Shown: positions 8,511-19,451 of the stretch, piece after piece
Layout of the letters: each line of letters starts with the position of its first letter
Position numbering within the stretch: the first letter of the stretch is position 1
NCBI GenBank assembly: GCA_900470095.1
Contig: UBZM01000021.1
Span: forward strand, 73,535-137,534
Origin: Hyphomicrobiales bacterium
GTDB lineage: Bacteria; Pseudomonadota; Alphaproteobacteria; Rhizobiales; Beijerinckiaceae
Direction: 5' to 3'
DNA length: 64,000 bases
Position numbers and translations under genes: made by a program
Notes under the pieces: model-generated
What the model was told of the DNA's origin: nothing
Seen by the model: only the letters and a program-made list of their open reading frames with translations
The model's database searches: none

Positions 8511-10147
8511 AGGATGCGGTCCGCCATGTCCGGGGTGGGGCGCCAGCAGGTTTCGCGTCGGCCGAACCAGCGGTAGCGATTGCGGGCAACCCAGCGATAG
8601 AGCCGGTCGCGCAGTGGGGGTGGAATGAGGCGTGCCGCGAGTGCGACGCGCCAGGGCCAGCCCAACCCTGCCGCGATGGCGATGATGGCGTCCGACCGGC
8701 CGAGGACGCGCCCGCCCTCGATCAGCAGCATCGTCTCGAAGTCCGACTTGGAAAGGCCGAGGCGGTTATAAAGTTCCTGGCCAAGGGGGCCTTGCGCGGT
8801 GGTGAGCGTGAAGCAGCGTTCACGGTCACGGCGCATGACGAATTGCGCCTGCTGCGAGCACATCACACATTCACCGTCAAAGACGATCAGGCGCCGGCCC
8901 CTGGTCTGCGCTTCGATCTCTTCCCCAAGCCGTCCGGCCGCTGGGGCGGTGAGCCCGAGCCGCTTCAGGGGGGCGCCGATCAAACCGCTGACCATCGCCG
9001 CCAGGATGGCAGGCGCCGGCCAGATCCGGGCGAGCGGCCCGACGATCCGATCGCGGAGCAGGGGCAGGATCCGGCTGTCGGATTGATAGACCGGCGTGAA
9101 CATCGCGCTCATGGTCTGATAGAGCCAGACATGTCGGCGACGCGCGGCTATGGCAAGGCCTGGCGCAGTCGTCGTCTCGTTCCCGTCGCGCAGCGCCCTT
9201 GCGAGCGCGAAGGCGTCGAGCAGCGCCATATTGGCTCCCTGACCAAGTTGCGGGCTCGTCGAATGCCAGGAATCGCCGATATGGATGAGGCCACGCTCCG
9301 TCGGGATGGGAGTGGTCCTATGGGCATAGCGCGCGAAAGTCAGTTGATCCGGCGTTTCGATCTGCGCGAGCAGGGGCGCGGTTGCCGGCCATAGCTTGAG
9401 GACGTCCGCCTTCCACGCCGCAAGTCCGGAGCGCTGCCAGTCCGGGAGGCGGTCGCAGCGCAGCGACCAGAAGAAGGCTGCCTTTGCGGTCGGTCCCTGG
9501 GCCAGCCGGCCGATAGGCAGGACCCCGACCATCGTGCTCGCGCGGATATAGCGCTGTTCCAGCGTTGCCATGTCGAAGCCCGCGCCGTCGGGCCAATCGA
9601 GACTGGCCCAGAGCGCGCCATACGCCAGCGGCCGGCCCTGATGGCACGCGAGCGGGCTCATGGTGCCAAGGGCATCCACGACAAGGTCGAAGGGTTCCGT
9701 CCGTGTGCCGTCGGCAAAGATGAGCGTGCGCCTGTTCGCCCCGACGATTTCGCTTGAGGCCACGCTGCGGCCGGCCTCGACCGCAATGCCGGCCTCTCGT
9801 GCAGCGTCGTGCAGGATGTCGAACAGCGCAGCGCGATGAATGCCGATGCCGTGGCCGGCATCCTGTCCGAGCGCTGCATAGCGCACGTCGAGCACGATGC
9901 GCTGCGACGGTTCGGCGCGCCCGAAGAGCCGGTCGATCCTGGCCCCCGCCGCAAGGGTGGCTTCGGCGAGCTTCAATTCCTGAAGGACGGCGAGCCCGGT
10001 CGGCTGGATCATCAGACCGGATCCGACCGGACGAGGCGTTTCGAAGCGCTCGAACAGCCTGACCCGATGTCCGTCGCGATGCAGCATCAGTGCGGCCGCC
10101 AGCCCTGCCGGGCCGCATCCCGCGATCGCGATATCCTTGGCTGGCAT
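8507..10147 (-). CDS. FAD-dependent monooxygenase fused to a DCC thiol-oxidoreductase domain
   Basis: The 546-residue protein begins MPAKDIAIAGCGPAGLAAAL, an FAD-binding GxGxxG, and has the second flavin motif HIGDSWHSTSPQLGQGAN near residue 300, as in PHBH-type monooxygenases. From about residue 415 it continues into a DCC (DUF393) domain with VFDGECVMCSQ, containing the CxxC pair. Such DCC domains are usually separate small proteins. The ATG at 10147 starts at the flavin fold; the frame further upstream has no homology. The stop overlaps the next gene's GTG by four bases. The substrate is unknown. Confidence 0.82.
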   Translation of the reverse strand: MPAKDIAIAGCGPAGLAAALMLHRDGHRVRLFERFETPRPVGSGLMIQPTGLAVLQELKLAEATLAAGARIDRLFGRAEPSQRIVLDVRYAALGQDAGHGIGIHRAALFDILHDAAREAGIAVEAGRSVASSEIVGANRRTLIFADGTRTEPFDLVVDALGTMSPLACHQGRPLAYGALWASLDWPDGAGFDMATLEQRYIRASTMVGVLPIGRLAQGPTAKAAFFWSLRCDRLPDWQRSGLAAWKADVLKLWPATAPLLAQIETPDQLTFARYAHRTTPIPTERGLIHIGDSWHSTSPQLGQGANMALLDAFALARALRDGNETTTAPGLAIAARRRHVWLYQTMSAMFTPVYQSDSRILPLLRDRIVGPLARIWPAPAILAAMVSGLIGAPLKRLGLTAPAAGRLGEEIEAQTRGRRLIVFDGECVMCSQQAQFVMRRDRERCFTLTTAQGPLGQELYNRLGLSKSDFETMLLIEGGRVLGRSDAIIAIAAGLGWPWRVALAARLIPPPLRDRLYRWVARNRYRWFGRRETCWRPTPDMADRIL

Positions 10148-10302
10148 GAAACCCGACTTGGAGGAAACTGACCCCCTGCACGATAGGCGGGGCGAACCCC
10201 GCCGGCAACGGGGCATGCCGCCCCTTTCGCCATTCGTGGGCCGCAACCTGCCCGTGCAATGTTCCAGCAAGCCAGCGCGCCGACCACTCCAGGTGATTCA
10301 CC

Positions 10303-11001
10303 GTGGAGATTGGGGCGATGCATCTCAGGGAAGACCGATCAGCGGGCCTCGCGGGGCGCGCGTTGCATGCGTATCTGAACCTCGTGGCGCAAACCACGCG
10401 CTTCAAGCCGGTGATCCCTGGCGCGCGGCCCTGGGAGCGGAGCCGCGAACCGTTCATCGCGATGACCTGGCATGGCCAGCAGATGTTGAGCCTCGTCGCC
10501 CTGGACGGAGCGCCGAAAACAGCCGTGCTGGCCTCGCTTCATTTCGACGGCTCTGTGGTCGCCTCGGCGATGGAGCGCGCCGGCTACCGCGTCATTCGAG
10601 GCTCGGGCACGCAGAGCCGGCGGAAGATCCAGGCCAAGCGCGGCGTTCCGGCCTTCATCGAGATGCGCGACGCGCTGCGGGGGGACACCAGCGTGCTGCT
10701 GACGGCTGATGTGCCAAAGGTTTCGCGGGTTGCCGGCAAGGGGGCCGTTCAGCTGGCGCGGGCGTCGGGCCGGCCGATCTATCTCTTCGCCGCAGTGACG
10801 ACGGCACGCGTCGATCTCGACAATTGGGACAAGGCCAGCATCGCCTTGCCGTTCGGACGCGGGTGCGTGGTCTGGTCCGAGCCGCTCTATGTCCGGGAAT
10901 GCGCCGATGAGCGCGAGATCAACCTGACAGCCTTGGAGATCACCGCCCGGCTCGACGAGTTGCATGCCATGGCGCATCAACATCTCGGACACCGCGCCTG
11001 A
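10303..11001 (+). CDS. Lysophospholipid acyltransferase family protein (DUF374)
   Basis: This 232-residue protein matches the DUF374 type of LPLAT-fold proteins: ...FIAMTWHGQQMLSL... carries the WH acceptor-site motif, followed by SLHFDGSVVA, a YRVIRGSG strand and LTADVPKVSR. DUF374 proteins are thought to acylate lipid or lipid-A-like acceptors at the inner membrane. The GTG at 10303 has AGGTGA in front; the ATG at 10318 (GGAG nearby) would shorten the protein by five residues and is equally possible. It is divergent from the flavoprotein-DCC gene, with a GC hairpin at 10186-10203 in between. Confidence 0.8.
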   Translation: MEIGAMHLREDRSAGLAGRALHAYLNLVAQTTRFKPVIPGARPWERSREPFIAMTWHGQQMLSLVALDGAPKTAVLASLHFDGSVVASAMERAGYRVIRGSGTQSRRKIQAKRGVPAFIEMRDALRGDTSVLLTADVPKVSRVAGKGAVQLARASGRPIYLFAAVTTARVDLDNWDKASIALPFGRGCVVWSEPLYVRECADEREINLTALEITARLDELHAMAHQHLGHRA

Positions 11002-11041
11002 CGCGCGCGAGGCGTTCGGTCCGGCCGTGCTCGTCTTCCTC

Positions 11042-11707
11042 CTAGCGTCGGCCCGGTGGTGGGCAATCGGCCGGGTTGGCGCAGATGTTCGCAGGAGGGC
11101 GCAGGACGCCGCGATCATTCGCAGGCTCGATGCGGATGCGGCTGAGTTCCCCCGACAATCGCAGGCCGAGGCCAGACGAGATCAGCACGATCCGGGCCCG
11201 GTCGGAGGCGAGGACCATCGCATTGGCGCCGGCCACGAAATGCGCGCCGCCGCCGAGGCTGGCATAGACCCCGAATACGTCTTCATGTCGGTCAAGGCCA
11301 TAGACCAGCATGATGACCCGCCCGTAATCGGCGCCGAGCCCGATCCCGACGGAGAGGGCCGACCATGTCACCGGGGAGGGCATGCCGTCGGCGAAGCGAA
11401 GCTCACCGACACCGTGTCGGCCGCCAAGGACGAAGGAGCCACTGACCTCTCCGCCGACAATATAGGCGTTCGGCTCTCCGAAGAGCGAAAGGGAGCGCTC
11501 AACGGGGATGCTGACCGTCTTGGACGCGGTATCGAAGGCCCGCTCGACGAGGCCCAGAATGTCGCGCCCCGGAGCTGTCGGCAGTTGACCCGGCCTGATG
11601 ATCTCCTCAGCCCGGGCGACCTGCATCAGGCAGACCAGCAGCGCGAGCATGGCTGCCAAGGCGAAGCGCAAGCGCAGCTCTCCCGATCTGGCTCTGTGCG
11701 CACTCAT
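11042..11707 (-). CDS. DUF1134 periplasmic protein, EipA-like
   Basis: This 221-residue protein has a signal peptide (LRFALAAMLALLVCLMQVARA, cleavage near residue 33). It is followed by a compact domain with YIVGGEVSGSFVLGGRHGVG, a VMLVYGL strand and GLGLRLSGELSRI, which match DUF1134. The Brucella member, EipA, is a periplasmic beta-barrel-like protein needed for envelope integrity. A Pro-rich CANPADCPPPGRR tail with two Cys is extra. I chose the ATG at 11707, directly before the signal peptide. It is convergent with the acyltransferase gene. Confidence 0.8.
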   Translation of the reverse strand: MSAHRARSGELRLRFALAAMLALLVCLMQVARAEEIIRPGQLPTAPGRDILGLVERAFDTASKTVSIPVERSLSLFGEPNAYIVGGEVSGSFVLGGRHGVGELRFADGMPSPVTWSALSVGIGLGADYGRVIMLVYGLDRHEDVFGVYASLGGGAHFVAGANAMVLASDRARIVLISSGLGLRLSGELSRIRIEPANDRGVLRPPANICANPADCPPPGRR

Positions 11708-11893
11708 AAGACAAGCAGACTCGAGGGAGGGTTGAACGAAGATGGGAATGCGGTCCATGGACATGGACTGCGGGCGCGGTCCCCGGATTCGCAAGCCATA
11801 ACCGCACAGAGGCTCCGTGACGATTCATAGCTCGACGAGCGCCACAACAGTGAAGCGCCTGACGCCTCAGCGCAATTGGGAGCGGCCCAATGC

Positions 11894-13264
11894 ATGCGCG
11901 GCAAATCTTCGCTCCGGGGGCTGCCGGTGACCTCGCTCTCGCGTGCCTTGACGATCCGGCTGACGCTTCTCGGCCTCGCCCTCTTTGCAGCGGTCATCGC
12001 TGCCGTGCTGGCCTTCACTTTCATTACCGAGGATCCTGGGGCGCTACGCAACGATGTGACCTCCGAGATCATTCGGCAAGGCGTGCGTCAGACCGCAGCT
12101 GACGGGTTGCGGGTGGAGAAGACGCCGACCCTGGTCAAGATCGAGAGCGCCAGCCCCAGGCTCTGGTATCTGGTTTCCGACGGACGGTCCGTTGTCGAGT
12201 ATGCCCCAGAATTGCGGCCGAGCCTTCCGATCGATGTCAGGCTCGATGGACCGACGATTGCTGCACAGATGCGGGTCGGCGGCGACGGCGACAACGGCCT
12301 CGCCTTCGACATCATCGAGATGGACGGCAGCCGCGTCATCGTCGCGACGGGCGGTGGGCGTCCGGGTTGGGACCTGATTCTGGCCTATTTCCTGCGGGCC
12401 ATCGCCATTCCGGCGCTGGTCATCTCTTTCATCTTCGGGGTCATCATCGCCTCGGCGATCGCCATGTCGGTCTCCTATATCACCGCGCGGCTGCGGCGTG
12501 CGGCCGAAGCCGCGGCCAGCATCGATCCCAGGGCGCCGCGCGGCCTGCTGCCGACACAGGAAACGCCGGTCGAGCTGATGCCGTTGACGACGGCGTTGAA
12601 CTCCGCGCTCGACCAGATCGCCAGCAACATGGATGTGCAACGGCGCTTCATGAACAATGTCGCCCACGAATTGCGCACGCCGCTCGCCGTCATGCGGACC
12701 AAGATCGACACTGTTTCCGATGACGTCGTGCGCACTGCGCTGGCGACCGATGTGAACCGGCTGACCACAATCGTCTCGTCGATGCTGCAACTCGCCCGGC
12801 TGCACAGCACCGATCTGCCGTTCGAGCCGGTTCAGCTCAACAGCGTGGCCCGTGACGTGCTCGTGGATCTCGCGCCGCTGATCCTGCAGAACGCGATCGA
12901 CGTGGCGCTCGAGGAGGAGGGCGACGACGCGCGAACCATCATGGCCAACGAAGCCACGGTTCGCGCTGCTGTGGCCAATCTGATCGACAACGCGCTTCGT
13001 CATGCCCAGGCGAAATCCAGCATCATCGTGCGGGTCATCGATGGCGTCGTGCTGGAGGTGGCGGATGACGGGATCGGCATCGCGGCAACCCAGCGCTCGG
13101 AAGTGACGGAGGCGTTCAATCGCATGTCGCCGCGCTCGACCGGAGCAGGGCTCGGCCTCACCATCGTGCGCGACATCATGACCGCGCATCGCGGGACTTT
13201 GACCGTTCTCGCGACGCGCGGCGGCGGCACGACAGTCCGCCTGCTGTTCTCTGAAGGTGAATGA
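11894..13264 (+). CDS. Two-component sensor histidine kinase
   Basis: This 456-residue inner-membrane kinase has an N-terminal TM (LGLALFAAVIAAVLAFTFI), a periplasmic sensor of about 130 residues and a second TM (ALVISFIFGVIIASAIAMSV). These are followed by HAMP, HisKA (NNVAHELRTPLAVMRT, the phospho-acceptor His) and HATPase_c with ANLIDNALRHA, DDGIGI and GAGLGLTIV. A GTG at 11927, with GGGGG in front, is an alternative start that removes 11 residues. Its likely partner is the OmpR-type regulator encoded convergently 138 bp beyond its stop. The signal is unknown. Confidence 0.9.
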   Translation: MRGKSSLRGLPVTSLSRALTIRLTLLGLALFAAVIAAVLAFTFITEDPGALRNDVTSEIIRQGVRQTAADGLRVEKTPTLVKIESASPRLWYLVSDGRSVVEYAPELRPSLPIDVRLDGPTIAAQMRVGGDGDNGLAFDIIEMDGSRVIVATGGGRPGWDLILAYFLRAIAIPALVISFIFGVIIASAIAMSVSYITARLRRAAEAAASIDPRAPRGLLPTQETPVELMPLTTALNSALDQIASNMDVQRRFMNNVAHELRTPLAVMRTKIDTVSDDVVRTALATDVNRLTTIVSSMLQLARLHSTDLPFEPVQLNSVARDVLVDLAPLILQNAIDVALEEEGDDARTIMANEATVRAAVANLIDNALRHAQAKSSIIVRVIDGVVLEVADDGIGIAATQRSEVTEAFNRMSPRSTGAGLGLTIVRDIMTAHRGTLTVLATRGGGTTVRLLFSEGE

Positions 13265-13271
13265 CCGGCCA

Positions 13272-13370
13272 AGCACCGGTCCGAAACTTGGATTGCCGTT
13301 TTCGGGAAAGCCGATGCAAACGCAGAAGGCCCGATCATCAGGCCGGACGCGATATCCGGTCTGATGATCT
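13272..13370. repeat. Double-hairpin intergenic repeat, copy A
   Basis: About 99 bp are roughly 80 percent identical by eye to copy B at 54879-54976, sharing GGATTGC, TTTTCGGGAAAGCCGATGCA and the second hairpin. The second hairpin (13333-13369) has a 15-bp stem, GATCATCAGGCCGGA against TCCGGTCTGATGATC with one G-T pair. It sits between a kinase gene and its convergent regulator and may end transcription from both sides. It resembles the family of short palindromic intergenic repeats known from Hyphomicrobiales genomes. Confidence 0.8.
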
Positions 13371-13402
13371 GGGTCGATTGATGGCTGGGAGCGAACCTGG
13401 CC

Positions 13403-14086
13403 TCACACGGGCTGTTCGGACTTCCTCAGGATGTATCCGATGCCGCGCAGCGACGAGATCTCGACATTCGCGGCAGCTTCCTTGAGCTTGCGGCGCAGCC
13501 GCGAGATCTGGGCTTCGAGCGTGTTGGACTCGATCAGGTCATCGAAGCCATAGACCGCTTCGATCAGGACGTTGCGGGTGACGACACGCCCGGCGCGCTG
13601 GACCAGCGCTTCCAGGATCAGCGCCTCGCGCCGCCGCAGGTCGAGGGGAACGGCCGAGACCGAGGCATTGCGACCCTCGATGTCGATCGAGAGATTGCCT
13701 GCCGTGATCACCAGCGAGCGGCCGGGATAGCGGCGCCGCGCAATGACCCTGATGCGGGCGATCAGCTCTCCCGGTTCGAAGGGCTTGACCAGATAATCAT
13801 CCGCGCCGCCGTTGAGCCCGTCGATCACATCGGATTTCGCATCTCGCGCGGTCAGGATCAGGAAGGCCGGGCGGGGTTCTGTCGCCTTCATCGCCTTGAC
13901 GATGGACAAGCCGTCGCCGTCCGGCAGACGCCGGTCGACGACGGCGATGTCGAACGGCGCCGTTTTGAGGGCGGCCAGCGCCGCTTCGACACTGCTGGTG
14001 CGGTCGACAATAAAACCTGCACCGAGCAGGAGGGACGACAGGAACGACATCAGCTCCGGTTCGTCTTCGACAATCAGAGCGCGCAT
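13403..14086 (-). CDS. OmpR/PhoB-type response regulator
   Basis: This 227-residue protein has a receiver domain (MRALIVEDEPELMSF, phospho-acceptor Asp51 in AVVDRRLPDGDG, conserved Lys in YLVKPFE) and a C-terminal winged-helix Trans_reg_C domain (NVLIEAVYGFDDLIESNTLEAQISRLRRKL). I chose the ATG at 14086, at the start of the receiver fold. It is the probable partner of the convergently encoded histidine kinase. It lies downstream of the Omp31-like gene on the same strand, with a hairpin at 14203-14223 between them. Confidence 0.92.
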   Translation of the reverse strand: MRALIVEDEPELMSFLSSLLLGAGFIVDRTSSVEAALAALKTAPFDIAVVDRRLPDGDGLSIVKAMKATEPRPAFLILTARDAKSDVIDGLNGGADDYLVKPFEPGELIARIRVIARRRYPGRSLVITAGNLSIDIEGRNASVSAVPLDLRRREALILEALVQRAGRVVTRNVLIEAVYGFDDLIESNTLEAQISRLRRKLKEAAANVEISSLRGIGYILRKSEQPV

Positions 14087-14202
14087 GTCGTTCCTGCCGT
14101 AGGCCATGGCTGGAACGCGCCGCAGAAAAGCTCGGGGCAGCTCTTCAAACGCATCACGTCCCATCCATGCTCATGAACGGCCCTCGGGGCCGTAGGTTAT
14201 TC

Positions 14203-14223
14203 GGGCCCGGAGCGACCGGGCCC
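14203..14223. terminator. Hairpin after the Omp31-like gene
   Basis: GGGCCCGG (about 14203-14210) pairs with CCGGGCCC (14216-14223) around a 5-nt loop, 17 bp beyond the stop of the barrel gene and upstream of the response regulator. It probably separates the two transcripts. Confidence 0.5.
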
Positions 14224-14239
14224 CGGATATTCTAGCGGG

Positions 14240-14884
14240 TCAGAACCGGTAGTTCACACCGGCCTTGACCAGATGCTCGTTGACACCGACCTTGGTGCGG
14301 GCCGAGCCGAACTGGAAGTTCTGCTTGCCGAGCGAGACGTAGTTGTACTCGACCTTCGCCGACAGGTTCTCGGTGATGCCGTACTCGACGCCGCCGCCGA
14401 GGACATAGCCGACCTTGCTCTTCGTCTTCGAGAGGCCGTTATTCGTCGCCTTGATGTTGCCATAGGCAAGACCGCCGGTGCCATAGACGAGGACGCGGTC
14501 GAAGGCGACGCCCGCCCGGGCCTTGACGGTTCCGACATAGCGCGTGTCGGCGCTGGTGCCGACCGCGTTGCGCGACGAACCCTTGCCGAAGCCGTTCATC
14601 GAAACGTCGCCCTCGAGGCCATAGACCATGCCGCCGGTCTGGACGTTGTAGCCGATCTGGCCGCCAAGCAGCGTCTCGTTGCGGCTCTTCCTGGTCACTC
14701 CTGTGAACCGGTCGAATGCGCCACCGGCGTGGATACCGGCATAGACGCCGTTCCAGTTGTAGCGAAGCGGCTGGGTATGGGTCGGCCACTGCTGGGCGCG
14801 CGGCACCGGGCGATCGGCCGCAGCCGCTGGGACCGCAAGCACTGCCAGCAGGCAGAGGCTCATGATCGGGATTGAACGATGCAT
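14240..14884 (-). CDS. Omp25/Omp31-like outer-membrane beta-barrel protein
   Basis: This 214-residue protein has a signal peptide (MHRSIPIMSLCLLAVLAVPAAAA) followed by an 8-stranded barrel pattern: WNGVYAGIHAGGAF near the start, GQIGYNVQTGGMVYGLEGD in the middle and a C-terminal VKAGVNYRF ending in Phe, the outer-membrane insertion signal. This is the Omp31/Hbp type abundant in rhizobia and Brucella. The ATG at 14884 is preceded by GAGGAG at good distance. It is a structural surface protein; a ligand cannot be told. Confidence 0.88.
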   Translation of the reverse strand: MHRSIPIMSLCLLAVLAVPAAAADRPVPRAQQWPTHTQPLRYNWNGVYAGIHAGGAFDRFTGVTRKSRNETLLGGQIGYNVQTGGMVYGLEGDVSMNGFGKGSSRNAVGTSADTRYVGTVKARAGVAFDRVLVYGTGGLAYGNIKATNNGLSKTKSKVGYVLGGGVEYGITENLSAKVEYNYVSLGKQNFQFGSARTKVGVNEHLVKAGVNYRF

Positions 14885-15043
14885 CGATAACTCCTCGCGG
14901 CAGCCGGGGGCCTCGCCGCGTCTCCTTGCTCCCGAATCCGTGGATCGGATCAGTCGAACACCGCGCAAATTGCGGGTGAAGATTACGGCAACGTTGCCCG
15001 CCATGCGTGCAGCGGCGGAAGCGCTGGGATGGTGAACGAAAGC

Positions 15044-15673
15044 TTATCGCGCCGGGGCGGTGCGCGGGCGCCTGGTGCCGATCCAGCGCCTGACGCGGCG
15101 CTGATAATCGCGATAGGGTTCGCCGAGCGAGGCTGCGAGCACGCGCTCCTCGATCCTGACCTGGAGGGCGATCGCCGCGAAGAGCGCCAGCGTCAGGGCG
15201 ATCTGGATCAGATTGGGCAGCACGATGACGAGCCCGGTGAACAGGACGGCCTGACCGACGAAGACCGGATTGCGCGAGATCGCGAAAGGGCCGCCATCGA
15301 CGATGGGTCCAAGCTCGCCTTCTGCCGCGCCGATGCGCCAGGAGGCGCCCATGAAGCGCTGCGAGATGATGGCGATGCAGGCGCCGACGACAACGAGGAG
15401 GTGGCCCAACACGTCGAACCAGGGACCGTCGAGCGAGGTTGCCAGGGGATCGATCCTGATCGGATTGCCGAAGATCGCCAGGCCGAGGGGCCAGAGCACG
15501 CCGCCGATGAAGGCGACCCGGAAGAGCAGGGCCGGCAGGCCCTGCGGCTCCGAGCCCTTGCTGAACAGCCAGATCGGCCGCCCGGCCTCCTTCGCCAGGA
15601 TGGCCGACATCGCGAGGAAGCTGATGACGTAGACCACGACCATCAGATAGCTCGCGATCTCCATCGGGCTCAT
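15044..15673 (-). CDS. Isoprenylcysteine methyltransferase-like membrane protein
   Basis: This 209-residue membrane protein has about five hydrophobic segments. It has the ICMT/PEMT-type C-terminal SAM-binding signature: GPFAISRNPVFVGQAVLFTG, then RIEERVLAASLGEPYRDYQRRVRRW. Bacterial members methylate unknown, possibly lipid, substrates. The ATG at 15673 lies 23 bases inside the end of the upstream P-type ATPase gene, so it is translated from the same mRNA. Members of this family are frequent neighbours of metal-transport genes. The function is not known. Confidence 0.8.
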   Translation of the reverse strand: MSPMEIASYLMVVVYVISFLAMSAILAKEAGRPIWLFSKGSEPQGLPALLFRVAFIGGVLWPLGLAIFGNPIRIDPLATSLDGPWFDVLGHLLVVVGACIAIISQRFMGASWRIGAAEGELGPIVDGGPFAISRNPVFVGQAVLFTGLVIVLPNLIQIALTLALFAAIALQVRIEERVLAASLGEPYRDYQRRVRRWIGTRRPRTAPAR

Positions 15674-15695
15674 GGGCAGGCTTCCGTTCCCTTGA

Positions 15696-18143
<2,448 letters not shown>

Positions 18144-18182
18144 GACGTGTCTCCGCTTGACGGGCTTGTGAGACACCCCATG

Positions 18183-18210
18183 TACAATCTGGAGTGACTA
18201 GAGGTTCAAG
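18183..18210 (-). promoter_or_regulatory. MerR-type operator/promoter for the metal ATPase
   Basis: Reading the minus strand, CTTGAAC is followed by CTCTAGTCACTCCAGAT and TGTACA. This is a -35-like element, an imperfect dyad (CTCTAG...CTCCAGA) and a -10-like element with a longer than normal spacer (about 19 bp). The layout is that of MerR-family activator promoters such as E. coli zntA. The divergent regulator gene starts 10 bp beyond it. Confidence 0.7.
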
Positions 18211-18219
18211 AGGGAAATC

Positions 18220-18663
18220 ATGCTGGAGGCAAAAAAACTCGAACGGGTGGTTCCGATCGGCGGTCTTTCCGATCGCACCGGGGTCAAGGTCGAGACCATT
18301 CGCTATTATGAGCAGGTCGGGTTGCTGCCGCCACCTGAACGCTCGGAAGGCAATCAGCGCCGCTATGGACGCCGCCATGTCGAGCGGCTCGCCTTCATCA
18401 AGCACGCCCGCGATCTCGGGTTCCCGGTCGAGGGCATCCGGACCTTGCTCCGCCTCTCCGACAATCCGGCGATGGCCTGCGATGAAGCCCATGCCATCGC
18501 GGTCAGCCATCTCGACGAGGTTCGCGACAAGATTGCGAAGCTGCGCTCGCTGGAGACCGAACTCGCCCGCATCGCCGTGACCTGCTCGGGCGGCGTCAAG
18601 GCTTGCGACTGCGCGATCATCGAGGCCCTGGCCGATCACGGTCAGTGCGGCCACGGGCATTGA
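18220..18663 (+). CDS. MerR-family heavy-metal regulator (ZntR/CadR type)
   Basis: This 147-residue protein has an N-terminal MerR HTH (IGGLSDRTGVKVETIRYYEQ) and a long dimerisation helix. Its C-terminal metal loop has Cys87 at the helix start, Cys122, Cys129, Cys131 and a Cys-Gly-His-Gly-His end. This Cys pattern fits divalent Zn/Cd/Pb sensors better than CueR-type copper sensors. The ATG at 18220 has AGGGA in front. It is divergent from the ATPase with the shared operator between them, so it probably represses and activates zntA by DNA distortion. Confidence 0.92.
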   Translation: MLEAKKLERVVPIGGLSDRTGVKVETIRYYEQVGLLPPPERSEGNQRRYGRRHVERLAFIKHARDLGFPVEGIRTLLRLSDNPAMACDEAHAIAVSHLDEVRDKIAKLRSLETELARIAVTCSGGVKACDCAIIEALADHGQCGHGH

Positions 18664-18787
18664 GATCGCCGAGCCTGATTCGGGTACGAACTCTCCGAAA
18701 TTGCCGGAAGTCCGCGAGCAGCGAGGCGAGCATTGCGCGATCGGTAGACAGCTCCAAGGGGGGCAGCCCCGGGCACCTGCCCCGGAC

Positions 18788-19267
18788 TCAGGAGCCGTCT
18801 TTGGCGAAGCCCAGCGGGATCGCGGTGGTCGACTTCAACTCCTCCATTGCAAACATGGAGGTCACGTCGTTGAGGTCGACGCGTGAAATCAGCTTCTTGT
18901 AGAGGGCGTCATAGGCCGCGATATCGGGCACGAAGGCCTTGAGCAGATAATCGATCTCGCCGCTCATCCGGTAGAAATCGACGATCTCGGGCAGATCGGC
19001 GACGGCGGCATGGAAGCGCTCGAGCCATTCCATCGAGTGGCGGCTCGTCTTGACCGCGATGAAGACGGTAACGCCGGCTCCCAGCCTTGTGCGGTCGAGT
19101 AGCGCGACCCGCTTTCGAATGAGCCCGCTGCCTTCCAGTTTCTGCACACGGCGCCAGCATGGAGTGGCCGAGAGGCCAACCTCTGCGGCAAGCTCGGCCA
19201 GCGGCATGCTGGCGTCCCTCTGCAGGCAGGAGAGAATTCTGAGATCGAACTCATCCAACTTGGCCAT
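18788..19267 (-). CDS. Lrp/AsnC-family transcriptional regulator
   Basis: This 159-residue protein has an N-terminal HTH (DEFDLRILSCLQRDASMPLA, recognition helix ATPCWRRVQKLEGSG) and a C-terminal RAM/AsnC ligand-binding domain (VTVFIAVKTSRHS...MSGEIDYLLKAFVPD). The length is standard. It is divergent from a cysteine dioxygenase gene with a 184-bp gap. Lrp/AsnC proteins usually control the divergent neighbour in response to an amino acid, so cysteine or a related compound is a reasonable candidate ligand (inference). Confidence 0.92.
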   Translation of the reverse strand: MAKLDEFDLRILSCLQRDASMPLAELAAEVGLSATPCWRRVQKLEGSGLIRKRVALLDRTRLGAGVTVFIAVKTSRHSMEWLERFHAAVADLPEIVDFYRMSGEIDYLLKAFVPDIAAYDALYKKLISRVDLNDVTSMFAMEELKSTTAIPLGFAKDGS

Positions 19268-19451
19268 GGTCTCTCCTACGATGGCGCGATCCGGTTGCGC
19301 ATTTAATCATAGAATGGGTAGCAATTTTCAAGAACCGAGGCCAGATTGGTATTACATTCTAGAAATGAGGCATTTTCGCCGGAGAACGCAAACGCGTTTC
19401 CCGTCGCCCGAGCTATCTTTGCTGGAAGCGATGCAGAGGGGAGTTCGCGTC

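Noticed and set aside
10186..10203. Hairpin GGCGGGG-CGAA-CCCCGCC in the divergent gap, considered as a terminator or riboswitch
   Set aside because: It lies in the leader of divergent genes without a T-run or any recognisable riboswitch core; a chance GC stem is likely.
9318..10457. A 379-codon minus-strand frame overlapping the flavoprotein gene
   Set aside because: It is a shifted frame of the FAD monooxygenase; the correct frame holds the GxGxxG and GD motifs.
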